From the NCBI GenBank assembly GCA_963576565.1, contig OY755042.1:102914185-102978184 (forward strand): a stretch of DNA of 64,000 nucleotides. The letters are read 5' to 3'. The notes beneath the pieces are model-generated. The model ran no database searches and was not told the DNA's origin. It saw nothing but the letters and a program-made list of their open reading frames with translations. Below, piece by piece: positions 1 through 9,858 of this stretch; within the stretch, counting starts at the first letter, position 1; every line of letters starts with the position of its first letter. The DNA comes from Aspidapion aeneum. Lineage: Eukaryota > Arthropoda > Insecta > Coleoptera > Brentidae. Position numbers and translations under genes: made by a program.

Positions 1-57
1 GTCAATATCTTGATTTATCTTCTGTACTACATATAAATTTTGTTACCTATTCTCGAT

Positions 58-1774
58 TGTTATGCCTTACATACAAATAAGCTAGAGCATAAATATGGGG
101 CATTCCAATGCATACTCACACGCGGTGCTTGAAGTCAGGACCCCTACCTTTTTCGGGTAGACAGGATTGGGGTTACTGCGCATGCGTCAGTTTTGGTGGT
201 TTTGGAACATACTTCGTTACGTCACTACATTATTTGACAACTGTCAAATGTTTAGGGTTATGTCTAGTTGATTGGGGGAAAATTTATCAAATTGTGGATT
301 AAAATTGTAGTTTTTCTAAAACTAATTGTGCAGATTTATTCTGGACACCATGAAGAGCGTTTAATGGCATCTGTAAACCACTCATACATTTATTAACAAA
401 TTATAAATGCAGCATGAAACCATTCAAAATAGTAATAAAAAAATCCAGGTCCGTATTTAATTTTTTTATTATAATGACCACATCTCAAAAACTAAGCAAT
501 ATTTAAAAAAAATGAAAACGTCATTATTTTGATCTAAAACAGATGCCATAAAAAGGTTTTTACAGAAAAAAAATATCTTGCAAAATAAGCGAGATACAAG
601 GAATTATTAAAAATGCAATTTTTTCAAAAACTCCCTGTATTAGCGAAACCACGGGGTATAACAAAAATCTGATTACACCATTTTTAAGGGCAACGGTGCA
701 ATAAAAAAATCGATATCTTTGTACATTGAAAACCTAAAGACTGGGCAAATTTACTGTCAGGATGATGATGTTTATTAAGCCCTAGCGTAGGCCACCTTCA
801 AAGTTTCGTATACAACACATACTTCTTACTCGATTTTTGAGGTTGCTTTTAATCTCCGATCATTTTAGTACCTCAAAAAAGGAATTAAAAGTACAGTTTT
901 AATCTCTTAAGTTCATAGAACGAATTTTGGTTCCTAGGGTGCAAGAAAACGCCATTCACCATTCTTAAATTAGGTAACGCTCTAAGAGGGGAGAAGGGGT
1001 TTAGTCTTGCGTTACACTGGTTGATTTTTTGTATATTTTGTCTTGAAAACGAGTAACAAAGGATGGAGGGGGGTTAAAATTTTTTGCGTTAAGTAATTTA
1101 CAAATGTACCCTAACACAAAATAGCCAAAGGACCCGCTTTGGTACCAAATTGCGCTATTATCCTAGAAATGACTCGAATCTAGGGAAGTTTTTGCGACAT
1201 TATTCATGAATCAAGCGACCATACCTATAACACAAATACGCCTAGCATAAATACATGTTCAAAAAATTAAAAAGTGAAGCGCTCATAGCTAGCTTTGGAA
1301 ACAATGGCAAATTTAAATTTGCGGAAGCAAATTTTTAAGTGCGCATGCGTGTGTTTTGTCAAACAGACACACAGCTGCTATGTGGCTGGAGGCCATATTG
1401 ACATTTTGTGGTGTATTGCGTTTGTCGTGTAAAATTATGTCTTTTTCTATGAAAAATGTGAAATAATGCATGTAAAACAAGTGCTGTCTGTGGTAAAATG
1501 TCCGGAAGAATTAAGGAAGTGTGTAACTACGTGTATTTTTCTTTATAATGATATATAATAGACATAACCCTAAACATTAGACAGTTGTTAAATAATGTAG
1601 TGACGTAACAGAGTATGTTCCAAATCCACCAAAACTGACGCATGCGCAGTAACCAATATCCATCCGAAAAAGGAACATTAAGAATTAAATAGGGGTCCTG
1701 GCTTCAAGCATCGCGTGTGAGAATGCATGGGTATGCCCCATATTTATGCTCTAACGTACCTATTTGCTATAACA
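58..1774. mobile_element. 1.7 kb element with ~210 bp inverted terminal repeats
   Basis: The segment 58-267 recurs in reverse complement at 1558-1774. Shared landmarks are AGAGCATAAATATGGGGCAT near the outer end, GCGCATGCGTCAGTTTTGG in the middle and TTTAGGGTTATGTCTA at the inner end. The arms differ by substitutions and a small indel, so the element is old. The ~1.3 kb between them has no coding signature and includes a CG-bearing stretch near 1340-1420. No clean target duplication is visible, so the outer limits are uncertain by some 10 bases. It looks like a non-autonomous DNA transposon of unknown superfamily. Confidence 0.7.
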
Positions 1775-2017
1775 TTAAGAAAATTACAGTAAACTTCAAA
1801 TATATGAGAGCCTCAGCTATGGGTAGAAAATAGCGTGTATCTATTAACAAACAGTAGAAATGAATATTGACGTTGATTAATGCTATTTAATCAACGATAT
1901 TGAGTACGAGCACTGTAAGAGTGAGACTGATCAAAAATTAATTGTTAGTTCTCATTTCAAAAAGCAGAAGCTTAAAATATAGTGTTTCGAGTATTTTTGC
2001 GAAACGATATTTGATTG

Positions 2018-2531
2018 CAGTGAAACCTCTCCTTGCGGACACCTCTATTAAGCGGACACTTTCTTTTTGGAGGACAAATTTGTTGGAACCAAGATTTTCC
2101 TTATTTCTTTACATGTAAAATTCACTCCTATAACCGGACACTCCAATACCCGGACGCGAACAATTTTTTTTGGTTAAAAAATTCTGAAACCTCCCTTAAC
2201 CGGACACTGCACATGGGCATAAATACTATAAAGTATATTGGCAACAATGCACTCTGCAGCTGGGAATTACCTCTTTCCGTTTTAATGCGGATACTAAATA
2301 CTTCTGTCGTTTTTACAACATATTTTATTCTGCGGGAATGCTGGGTTTTATTTTTATGTTCAGTTGGGTAGTAATAGATCTCTTTAAAATGGCGCCTAGT
2401 AAAAAACTTCTTAGTTTACGTGATAAAATGGAAAATGTTAACGTTTTGGAGAAGGAACATTTATCAGCACGTAGGATCGCTGAAAAATTTAATATCGGAA
2501 AAATTCAAGCAGCGGAAATTATAGTGCCATA
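2018..2531 (+). mobile_element. pogo-type MITE, 5' half (copy P1)
   Basis: It starts with CAGTGAAACCTCTCCTTG, the terminal repeat shared with copies at 21021, 30313, 31779 and 53304. The terminal region repeats the motif GCGGACAC/CCGGACAC several times, as expected for transposase-binding subrepeats. The body matches the other copies up to the first-exon remnant and then stops matching at about 2522, so the 3' end is missing. Confidence 0.8.
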
Positions 2532-2532
2532 G
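2389..2532 (+). pseudogene. pogo/Tigger transposase N-terminal exon remnant (CENP-B-type helix-turn-helix)
   Basis: The frame starts at ATG 2389 (MAPSKKLLSLRDKME...) and runs 47 codons, ending 6 bases after the MITE sequence breaks off. Residues about 4-42 match the pattern of a CENP-B/pogo N-terminal DNA-binding domain: a K-rich start, the SLR-K segment, LSARRIAEKFNIGK as the second helix pair, and the KIQAAEI segment. No DDE catalytic region follows. Related frames occur at 53706 (stop after nine codons) and 55475 (no start codon, stop after FNI). The domain assignment comes from motif recognition. Non-functional. Confidence 0.6.
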
Positions 2533-2952
2533 TTGTAGCCTTAGACCACTGATGGGTCATAAACCTTTAAACATAATCAACAGGATACAGAGAGCCACAA
2601 TGTGCCCGCATTAGCTGCTAGCTCCAAATAGGCACTCCATATACACCGAATCCAGTCAAAAAATCACCAGATTAAACCATCTCCATAATAAAAACAAAAT
2701 TTTATTTCTGCACCGAATATTTAACATTTCAATCAAAACTCGGATGTTGCGTAACAAGGAGTTTTATTTTTCTTTGAATAATAAGCTTCAGGATTAGCTA
2801 TCAGGATCATTGTAACGGGTAAAGCGGAGGGACAGCTACTCCAGGCGCCCCATCTTTGGGGCGGCCGAAGGCTCTCTTCTACTTTTAATTTAAGATAATT
2901 TTCTAGCGGCCGCCATGCAGTAGCCGTCACATGTTTTTTCGATCTCTTTTAA
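2532..2952. other. No gene seen; one GC-rich hairpin
   Basis: This is unassigned sequence. The only structure I see is around 2847-2866, where CGCCCC-ATCTTT-GGGGCG forms a 6 bp stem. Frames here lack any recognisable motif. Confidence 0.5.
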
Positions 2953-3445
2953 CAGCACTCTATCTATCTATTTAGCCTTCTTCGATCCATCTTTGGACAT
3001 AGGCCTCCCCCATCTCATTTGGGGTCTTCCCCTACTTCTTTAATTTTCCCAAGGTCTCCAGTTTACAATACATTTGTTTTATCGATCGTTCTTGTGTCTG
3101 ATATTATGATCGACAAATTTCCATTTTAATTTTGCTACCTCTCCTCTGATATCCCTTACTTTTATTTGTTTTATTTTTTATCCATTCATTCCTTTTTCTA
3201 TCTGTTAGCTTCAATGATCTTTGGGCATTTGTTACCTTATCCATATTTGAATTGATTTAATTTTTGAAGTGTCCAGGTCTGGGTTCCATAGGTAAGTACA
3301 GGAAGGATACATTGGTTATACATTTTCGTTTTGAAGTACTGAGGATATTTTTTATTTTTTAATATGGAGCTTAATCTACCGAATGATGTCCAGGCCAATC
3401 TTACTCGTCTCTTAATTTCAGCTGTTTGGTTTTCTTTTTTAAAAA
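2953..3445 (-). pseudogene. Non-LTR retrotransposon RT-B, C-terminal and 3' end fragment
   Basis: Read on the minus strand, this matches the 13054-13252 and 50728-51800 copies. It ends in a short (GATA)n tail at 2953-2968, right after the coding end. The tail is in the same place in all three copies, which marks it as the element's own 3' end. The coding remnant is the C-terminal region downstream of the reverse transcriptase. It is frame-broken and its 5' part is lost or displaced (see 4352-4450). Confidence 0.65.
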
Positions 3446-3726
3446 TACACTAGGTCGTACATTTTATGTTCATTTTAAAGATGCGCTTCCGAAAATTTAA
3501 CAAAGGATTTTGCTAATAGATGGCGTAAACTAGTTAACATTTAACGGCATTGTTAGAGATATATTACTTAAATATTAAATCAAACAAAACAAACTTCAAA
3601 CCTATCGAGACTTCGAGTCTCGAGGTAAAACTGGACAATCGACTCGAAAGTAGGAATGTTGAGGAAGCCGGAATTGTTTTAAACGGTATCTAGTCCTAAT
3701 CCTACATTTTTTTTATTTTAATTTGA
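3446..3726. other. Unassigned spacer
   Basis: AT-rich sequence between the RT-B fragment and the GTACGT-rich block. There is a small palindromic patch CTTCGAGTCTCGAGG near 3611-3625. No gene seen. Confidence 0.4.
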
Positions 3727-4351
3727 TGTCCTATGTACGTACGTTGGACGTCTAGGGTACGTACATTTTAGATACTACATACGTACCATGTACGTCTAGT
3801 CATTTTACGTTTAATTGAACGTACCATGTACGTACCTAGTACGATTTTTTTACGTACACAGTACGTACATTCGTCCAAAATACGTCGGATGTACAGGGTG
3901 TCTCATTGTATTTTTTCCCACCCTTTTAGACCAGTAATAATTGATATAGGAATATAAAAGAAATTGTGTTCGAATTCGCGAAATTTTTACTTTTAAATTG
4001 CATCTTGACGTTATTCCTGATGCTTACCGTATTTGACAAATGCTCAAATTTATATTTTTTGTAAATCGGATGCTCCTTATATTATTTAATTAAGAGATTA
4101 GGCTTGGAATATACTTTCCAAAAGGGTGGGAAAAAATATAATAAGACACCCTGTACATACATAGTAAGTACTTCAGTACGTCCATAGTATGTACTTCAGA
4201 ACGTCCATAGTATGTACAAATCGAAGGAAAATAATGGCTAAAGTTACGTTGCTACGACGTACATATGAGGACGTTAAGTCCAAAAATGCACGTACACTAC
4301 GTCGCAGAGTTACGTACTTTGTAAGTACATAGTACATACTTTTGCTGTCTG
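3727..4351. repeat. GTACGT-dense block, probably a MITE, interrupted by a TA-MITE
   Basis: GTACGT, CGTAC and near variants (AGTACATA, GTACGTCC) recur many times at 3731-3892 and again at 4154-4345, in both orientations, giving many short self-complementary sites. The two halves are separated exactly by the TA-MITE at 3894-4153, so they were one ~365 bp unit. The block sits between two pieces of RT-B sequence. It is most simply a non-autonomous element with short palindromic subrepeats; no flanking duplication was identified. Confidence 0.5.
3894..4153. mobile_element. TA-MITE with CAGGGTGTCTCATT termini (260 bp)
   Basis: The left end CAGGGTGTCTCATTGTA and the right end, read inward on the minus strand, CAGGGTGTCTTATTATA, are terminal inverted repeats extending through TTTTTCCCACCCTTTT. 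TA is present on each side (3892-3893 and 4154-4155), the duplication expected for Tc1/mariner-type insertion. A much longer palindromic relative lies at 25028-26407. Confidence 0.85.
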
Positions 4352-4450
4352 GGATATAGAGGAATGTTTTATTCGTTGGCTCGTTCTATTAGGATTTTTA
4401 TGGTTAATAGGTCGTCAATTGTACTGAAACCTTTTTTGAAGCCTGCTTGT
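4352..4450 (-). pseudogene. Displaced RT-B fragment
   Basis: This stretch matches 51655-51760 (reverse transcriptase region of the RT-B copy): GGAATGTT(T/G)TATTCGTTG..TCGTTCTA and GTACTGAAA are shared. About 440 bp of RT-B present in the other copy is missing between 3445 and here, so the region was deleted as well as interrupted. Confidence 0.5.
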
Positions 4451-4696
4451 TCTTTTGTTTGGTATAATTAATAGTTGTGTGATATTTATAATATTCTCTT
4501 TAACATTAGTTTCTGTGCCGTTCATTTCCTTTACTTTAATTATTTCATATCTGCCTAGAGTCGTCCTTAGACATTTTATCTTTCTGTTATTTTCGATAAC
4601 TCTCTCAACTTTTATTTCTGTGCTCTTTTTTTTTAGTTTTTTTTATTTTTCTTACAGTTTTATTTATTTCTGTGTATTCTATTAAGATCACTAATA

Positions 4697-4835
4697 CCCT
4701 GTTTCCACCAATGCATGCCCACCTCGATTTAAAAAACGCATCACGTGATGGCTCATGGATTTGCACCGGTTTTAAATGCAGCGTCACCTGATGCGTTTTT
4801 TGAATCGGGGTGGGCATGCATTGGTGGAAACAGGG
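4697..4835. mobile_element. 140 bp palindromic MITE
   Basis: CCCTGTTTCCACCAATGCAT at the left is matched by its reverse complement at 4816-4835, and the repeat continues inward through GCCCACC and CGATTTAAAAAACGCATCA. The arms take up most of the element. TA flanks both ends (4695-4696 and 4836-4837). Frames across it are by-products of the palindrome. Confidence 0.85.
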
Positions 4836-4837
4836 TA

Positions 4838-5347
4838 TAAGTTACCCTATTTTGAGACGTAATATTAAAAACTAATGGAAAAATGTAATAAAATGTTTGA
4901 ATTTTTTATTATCGACTACAGGTCTTCTAGATCTTCTTTTCTGGAAAGCGTTTCCAAAATCCCCATGTATGTATTTTTATCTTCTTGCATGATTTAGCAA
5001 TATATATTACAAATACGCCCGTGACCTAGTATATGGTTAACGCATCAATTTTCCCGCCAATGCGTAGACATTATCCCACGTTATCTACACAAAGTTTCTT
5101 TTTTATATTCCCCTGTTGCTCCCTATAAAGTCTGTTTAAACTTGACGGTTACTGCTATCCTCGGGGATGAAAAAACTTTGCCATGTTATTTTTACAACGA
5201 CCGTCATTTAATTTTACAAGGAAAAGTAAATTTTTTACCGAAACCACAAAACAAAATTTTTATAGTCAGTTATGTTGAAAATGAGCTTTTGTCCAAGACG
5301 AAACGATGCAAAATTTTCAATGAAAACTGTGGGGTAAAGAAAATATA
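4838..5347. other. Unassigned AT-rich spacer
   Basis: No motif, repeat partner or coding signature recognised. An open stretch at 5142-5348 has no recognisable domain and ends where the next transposon begins. Confidence 0.4.
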
Positions 5348-6198
5348 AAGTAATTGGGGGGAAGACGCGTAACATTTTTTCATAAATCAAAAAAAAAAAA
5401 TTACTTTATTCAAAACTTACAAAAATATATTCTAATACAAATACAATAAAGAAATAATTAAACAACAAAAAGTTTTAATTTTCTTAAAAATTAACGAAAA
5501 AGTTAGATAAATATTCACAGCTGTCATTTCGGCAACTTACCCGAACTACGGGGTAAAATGCCGACAGACTTGGGGTGAGATGACAAATTTGGGGGTGTTG
5601 CTGCTCTAAGGTCTTCTTCAGTCCATTCGCCTCTAGTTGATTTTTTGACATACGTTCGTTGCATTTTACCTAAAACAAACAAGATAAATTAAGGAACTAT
5701 TCAATTAGACGTACTGAAAGGAAATCGCTAACCAAAATAGACATAAACCTGAGAAAAAACAAGTGTTACAAAGTTTACAGTGCAATTTAAAAAAGGCATC
5801 TTACCCCACAAGGATATTGGCATCTTACCCCAACCCTTAGATGTAAGATGCCAAACCCACAAATCAAAATAACAAAACCTTTATTCTCATTTAAAATATC
5901 ACAGGAGTATTGTAATGAATGCCAAAACCCTTCATAAATTATATTAGTACAAACAACAAACATTTAACACTGTATATTACATAATTAATTTTTATCGTAA
6001 AAAACTTACCGGCATAAAAAATCACAACATCACCTCATGGAACAGTTGCGTGCACTTAAACGCTCCGAAAACTATGACGTTTTGCAATAATAAACACAAT
6101 AACATCGTGGCTGTGAATCTGGCGTGATCTATTAAGTATTGTCCAAAATACTTAGATTAGGCATCTTCCCCCTTTTGGCATCTTTCCCCCAATTACCT
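5348..6198 (-). mobile_element. Pipsqueak/pogo-type DNA transposon, internally deleted (851 bp)
   Basis: Terminal repeats are AAGTAATTGGGGGGAAGA at the left and AGGTAATTGGGGGAAAGA read inward from the right, with TA on both sides (5346-5347, 6199-6200). The motif GGGGTAAGATGCC and its complement GGCATCTTACCCC recurs subterminally (about 5535-5590, 5795-5850, 6160-6190), probably as transposase-binding sites. The minus strand carries only a transposase first exon (5524-5664), so most coding sequence is deleted. The element at 21683-22916 looks like a distant relative that kept the opposite coding end. Confidence 0.75.
5524..5664 (-). pseudogene. Pipsqueak-type transposase N-terminus remnant
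   Basis: The ATG is at 5664, read leftward: MQRTYVKKSTRGEWTEED then LRAA, 46 codons to a TGA at 5524-5526. The opening (basic R-T-Y-x-K-K, then R-G-x-W-x-x-E-x-L) is the hallmark start of pipsqueak-type HTH transposases in insects. After about residue 22 the frame runs through terminal non-coding sequence of the element, consistent with an internal deletion joining exon 1 to the far end. The motif is from family knowledge; no search was run. Confidence 0.6.
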
Positions 6199-6200
6199 TA

Positions 6201-6413
6201 TTTATAAAAATGAAAAATAACTACACATCTTAAAAAACCATTATTTTCTACAAAACATTGTGGTTTTTACTTGGTCCAACGTCGCATCGTTCACAAGAAT
6301 ATGGGTCCTCATTCTTTGAAACACGTCCTAACAAGCTACAGCAGTGTTGCCAGATTTGAAAGTTTTTCTTTAATATGAAGGGTTTTAAACAAAAATTTTT
6401 ACTGTAGAATTGA
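6201..6413. other. Unassigned spacer
   Basis: AT-rich sequence with no recognised repeat partner and no gene signal. Confidence 0.4.
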
Positions 6414-6650
6414 AGGTTTTTACCCGAGGGGTGATCAGCTGTCTACAGTAGGTGTACAAATTTTTCTACAGGACCCTACAGGACTATACAGGACTTCTAC
6501 AGGACTCCACAGAACTCTACAGGACCCCAGAGGACTTCCACAGGACTATACAGGACACCGAGGGTACTGCCTCCTAAGGGGTGCCATAAGCTTGATTAAG
6601 TACTAAGGCCGGCAAAGGTAAATCGGCTCTCTAAGAAAAACGAGAGTTAC
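6414..6650 (+). mobile_element. ACAGGACT-minisatellite element, copy 1
   Basis: It opens with CCGAGGGGTGATCAGCTG, then GTGTACAAATTTTTCT, then about a dozen 10-11 bp units of the type ACAGGACTAT/ACAGGACTCC (6470-6555). It closes with GGCCGGCAAAGGTAAATCGG and CTCTAAGAAAAACG. The same order is found reversed at 32012-32215, where flanking pogo sequence shows it to be an insertion. Partial copies bracket the satellite at 7440-7590 and 9099-9275. Not coding. Confidence 0.65.
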
Positions 6651-6665
6651 GACGTGATGACTTTT

Positions 6666-7430
6666 AGCTCACACATATACTATACTATAGTAGTGTGAGC
6701 TATGGTGATCCTAATTTTTTCGAGAAAAAAAAGTTGCTCCGATTTCAAAATTTTTTATATTTCTTTGCGTTTCAGATGATTTGGAAACTTTTTTGTCTTG
6801 CTGTCTGTCTGTCTGTCTGTGTGTCTGTATGTCTGTCTGTGTGTCTGCATGTCTGTCTGTAACGACCAACGCGTATAACTCAAAAACCGCTTGGCCGATT
6901 TTAATGAAATTTGGTACCTAGGTTGGGTCTTGTGTCGAGATGGTCCCATTTAAAAATGAACAAAATCCACCGAACACAAGCCAAATAAAAGGGTGGGGGA
7001 AGATTTCAAAAATTAGAGTTTATGTGAAAATATGGCGTGTGTGATATCGAACGAAAAGTATTTGAGTATGGAGTTAAACAAGATACATTTTAGTTTTTTT
7101 TTTTCTTCAAAAAGGGTGGGGGTAGATTTCAAAAATTAGAGTTTACGTGAAAATATGGCGTGTGTGATATCAAACGAAGGTAAGTGAGTCCGGAGTTAAA
7201 CAAAATACATTTTAGTTTTTGTTTCTTGAAGGGTGGGGGTAGATTTCAAAAATTTGAGTTTAAGTCAAAACATGGCTTGTGTGGTATCAAACAAAAGGTA
7301 ATTTAGTCTGGAGTTGAATAAGATATATTTCAGGTTTTAGTTTTATTAGCTCGCACGTACACTATAACTATAGCACCTAGTGTGAGCTTAGGGGCCCATA
7401 TATTGGCAGAGTATTTTTTTTTTGGTCGCG
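6666..7430 (+). mobile_element. GTCT-microsatellite element (family A), copy 1
   Basis: The left end has a hairpin (GCTCACAC ... GTGTGAGC) followed by GGTGATCCTAATTTTTTCGA. A (TCTG)n tract lies at about 6798-6860, followed by CGACCAACGCGTATAACTC and AATGAAATTTGGTACCTAGG. Then come roughly 110 bp repeated segments with the phrase AATATGGCGTGTGTGATATC. The right end has a second hairpin (GCTCGCAC ... GTGTGAGC) and CCATATATTGGCAGAGTATT. The plan (GTCT microsatellite, terminal hairpins, no terminal inverted repeats, no obvious duplication) resembles Helentron-derived non-autonomous elements such as Drosophila DINE-1; that assignment is an inference. Confidence 0.65.
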
Positions 7431-7439
7431 AATTTTTTT

Positions 7440-7590
7440 TATGGGTGCCTATACTATACAGGACCCCAAAGGCAGGACTATACAGAACTTGTATAGGACA
7501 TGTACAGGACTATACAGGACACTACAGGATCAAAAATTTATTAAAGTCCTGTAGGACGGTGTACAAATTTGTTTCAACCGATCACCCCTC
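7440..7590 (-). repeat. ACAGGACT minisatellite fragment left of the satellite
   Basis: Degenerate ACAGGAC units (7457-7560) end in GTACAAATTTGTTTCAACCG and GATCACCCCTC, the same terminal block as at 9099-9135 but in the opposite orientation. It therefore faces the satellite array in mirror image to the right-hand copy. Confidence 0.65.
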
Positions 7591-9098
7591 TATCCTAAAA
7601 ATCGCTAAATGACGTTTTTCAGAATCTCAACTCAAGGTGTGGCTTTTTCGCATCTTTATGGCCCACCATACTGTAAGTCGGTGCTTTTGGTGATAAAATG
7701 TGTAGTTTGGGAGATATAAATTTTCAAAATTTGGCAATTTTCGTCCTGTGTGATTCCCTATCCTAAAAATCGCTAAATGACGTTTTTTAGAATCTCAACT
7801 CAAGATGTGGCTTTTTCGCATCTTTAAGGCCCCACTATACTGTAACTCGGTGCTTTTGTGAATAAAATTTATAGTTTGGGAGATATGAATGTTTAAAGTT
7901 TGGCAATTTTCGTACTATGGGGTTCCCCAAACTAAAAATCGCTAAATGAGGTTTTTTAGAATTTCAACTCAAGGTGTGGCTTTTTCGCATCTTTATGGTC
8001 CCACTATACTGTAACTCGGTGCTTTTTTTAATAATATATATAGTTTGGGAGATATGAATTTTCAAAATTTGGCAATTTTCGGCCTGTGGGATTCCCTCTC
8101 TTAAAAATCGGTAAATGACATTTTTCCGAACCTGAACTCAAGGTGTTGCTTTTTCGCATCTTTATGGCCCCACTATACTGTAACTCGATGCTTTTGTTAA
8201 TAAAATGTATAGTTTGGAAGATATGAATTTTCAAAGTTTGGCAATTTTCGTCCTATTAAATTCCCTATCCTAAAAATCGCTAAATGACGTTTTTCAGAAT
8301 CTCAACTCAAAGTGTGGCTTTTTCGCATCTTTATGGCCCCACCATCCTGTAACTCAGTGCCTTTGTTAATGACATGTATAGTTTGGGAGATATGAATTTT
8401 CCAAGTTTGGCAATTTTCGTCCTATGGGATTCCCTATCCTAAAAATCGCTAAATGACGTTTTTCAGAATATCAACTCAAAGTGTGGCTTTTTCGGATCTT
8501 TATGGCCCCACCATACTGTAACTCGTTGCTTTTGTTAATAAAATGTATAGTTTGGGAGATACGAATTTTCAAAGTTTCGCAATGTTCGTCCTATGGGATT
8601 CCCTATCCTAAAAATCGCCAAATTACGTTTTTTCGAATCTGAACTCAAGGTGTGGCTTTTTCGCATCTTTATGGCCCCACCATACTGTTACTCGGTGCTT
8701 TTGTTGATAAAATGTATAGTTTGGAAGATACACATTTTCAAAGTTTGGCAATTTTCGTCCTATGGGATTCCCTATTCTAAACATCGTTAAATGACGTTTT
8801 TCAGAATCTCAACTCAAGGTGTGGCTTTTTCGCATCTTTATGGCCCCACTATATTGTAACTCGGTGCTTTTGTTATTAAAACATATAGTTTGGGAGATAT
8901 GAATTTTCAAAGTTTGGCAATTTTCGTCCTACAGGATTCCCTATCCTAAAAATCGCTAAATGACGTTTTTCGAATCTCAACTCAAAGTGTGGCTTTTTCG
9001 CATCTTTATGGCCCCACCATACTGTAACTCGGTGCTTTTGTTGATAAAATGTATAGTTATGAATTTTCAAAGTTTGACAATTTAGGTCCTATGGGATT
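7591..9098. repeat. Satellite array, nine tandem units of 169 bp
   Basis: The landmark TATCCTAAAAATCGCTAAAT begins at 7591, 7759, 7928, 8097, 8266, 8435, 8604, 8773 and 8942, a strikingly constant spacing of 168-169 bp. Each unit also has GTGTGGCTTTTTCGCATC, a run CCCACCATACTGTAACTC and GGGAGATATGAATTTTC. Units differ by scattered substitutions and a few single-base indels. Open frames in the array on either strand are repeats of the same chance frame. The period is in the range typical of nucleosome-length satellites. Confidence 0.95.
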
Positions 9099-9275
9099 TC
9101 CCGAGGGGTGATCAGCTGCCCACAATGGGTGTACAAATTTTTCTACAGGACCCCACAGGACTATAAAGGACTTCCACAGGACTCCACAGGACCCCACAGG
9201 ACTATACAGGACTCCACAGGACTTCCACAGGACTCTACAGGACTCCACAGGACTGACTATACAGGACCCCGAGGG
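9099..9275 (+). repeat. ACAGGACT-minisatellite element fragment right of the satellite
   Basis: CCCGAGGGGTGATCAGCTG, then GGTGTACAAATTTTTCT, then 10-11 bp ACAGGACTCC/ACAGGACTAT units to about 9265, ending ACCCCGAGGGTAA. The closing GGCCGGCAAAGG segment of the full element is absent; reverse transcriptase sequence follows at once. Confidence 0.7.
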
Positions 9276-9276
9276 T

Positions 9277-9490
9277 AACCTTTCGTCGTTCATCCGTTGT
9301 ACAGGGCTGTACCATATCAGTTGTCTTTTAGTGATGTCGTCCGTTATGCCTCCCTTGATTCCCATTCTTTATTTTATGATCTCATTTCTTATGCGATCTG
9401 TTCTAGATAATGTCATTGACCTACTTATTGCATCGATTTCGACACTTTCCATTTTTGTTTTGTATTTTTCTGTTACGCGACAAGTCTCTC
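9277..9490 (-). pseudogene. Non-LTR retrotransposon RT-A, C-terminal fragment
   Basis: The minus strand encodes a stretch including ITDDITKRQLIWY and RMNDERLP, matching the same region of the 15366-16622 and 54838-55473 copies. It covers only the tail downstream of the reverse transcriptase. The upstream end breaks off at a CTCTCTCT run near 9486. Confidence 0.65.
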
Positions 9491-9858
9491 TCTCTCAAAA
9501 TCATTTACTTGTAGGTACATTTTTGTTGTTGATATTATGGAAATCTTCAACTGAGCCTTTTAAAATGCAAGATAAAATTAAAAAAATAAAGGTAGGAATT
9601 ACGTAGGAACTGTTATGTGTTTTTTTGTTTTAAAAATCTAATCTAATCTTACATACAAAGGAATACATACTTAAAATCTAAAAGTAAATAAAGATAGAGA
9701 CAAAAATAACAAATTACCGACTTTCGAGTGATTACTAAATACTAAAATATTCGAAGGAATCAAAGTAATCAAAGTAACGAAAGTAATCATTTAATTTTCG
9801 GATCGGTAGTCGTTACTCCGTTATTTGTCGAGTAATGAGTACTCGAGTAACGAATCTC
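9491..9858. other. Unassigned spacer
   Basis: AT-rich, with clustered GTAAT/AGTAACGA words at 9740-9855 (GTAATCAAAGTAACGAAAGT, ACTCGAGTAACGA) that look like simple-sequence decay. No gene. Confidence 0.4.

Noticed and set aside
4455..4817. Membrane-protein-like frame and an overlapping minus-strand frame
   Set aside because: T-rich sequence gives strings of F/L/I/S; the minus frame crosses the 140 bp MITE. No start context or domain.
8028..9070. Several 64-68 codon frames in the satellite
   Set aside because: Each is the same 169 bp unit read again; there is no domain and the frames depend on unit variants.
7591..9098. CRISPR-like array
   Set aside because: Units of 169 bp without distinct spacers in a eukaryotic repeat setting; it is a satellite.
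9331..9606. 91-codon plus-strand frame with membrane-like residues
   Set aside because: Antisense of the RT-A C-terminal fragment.
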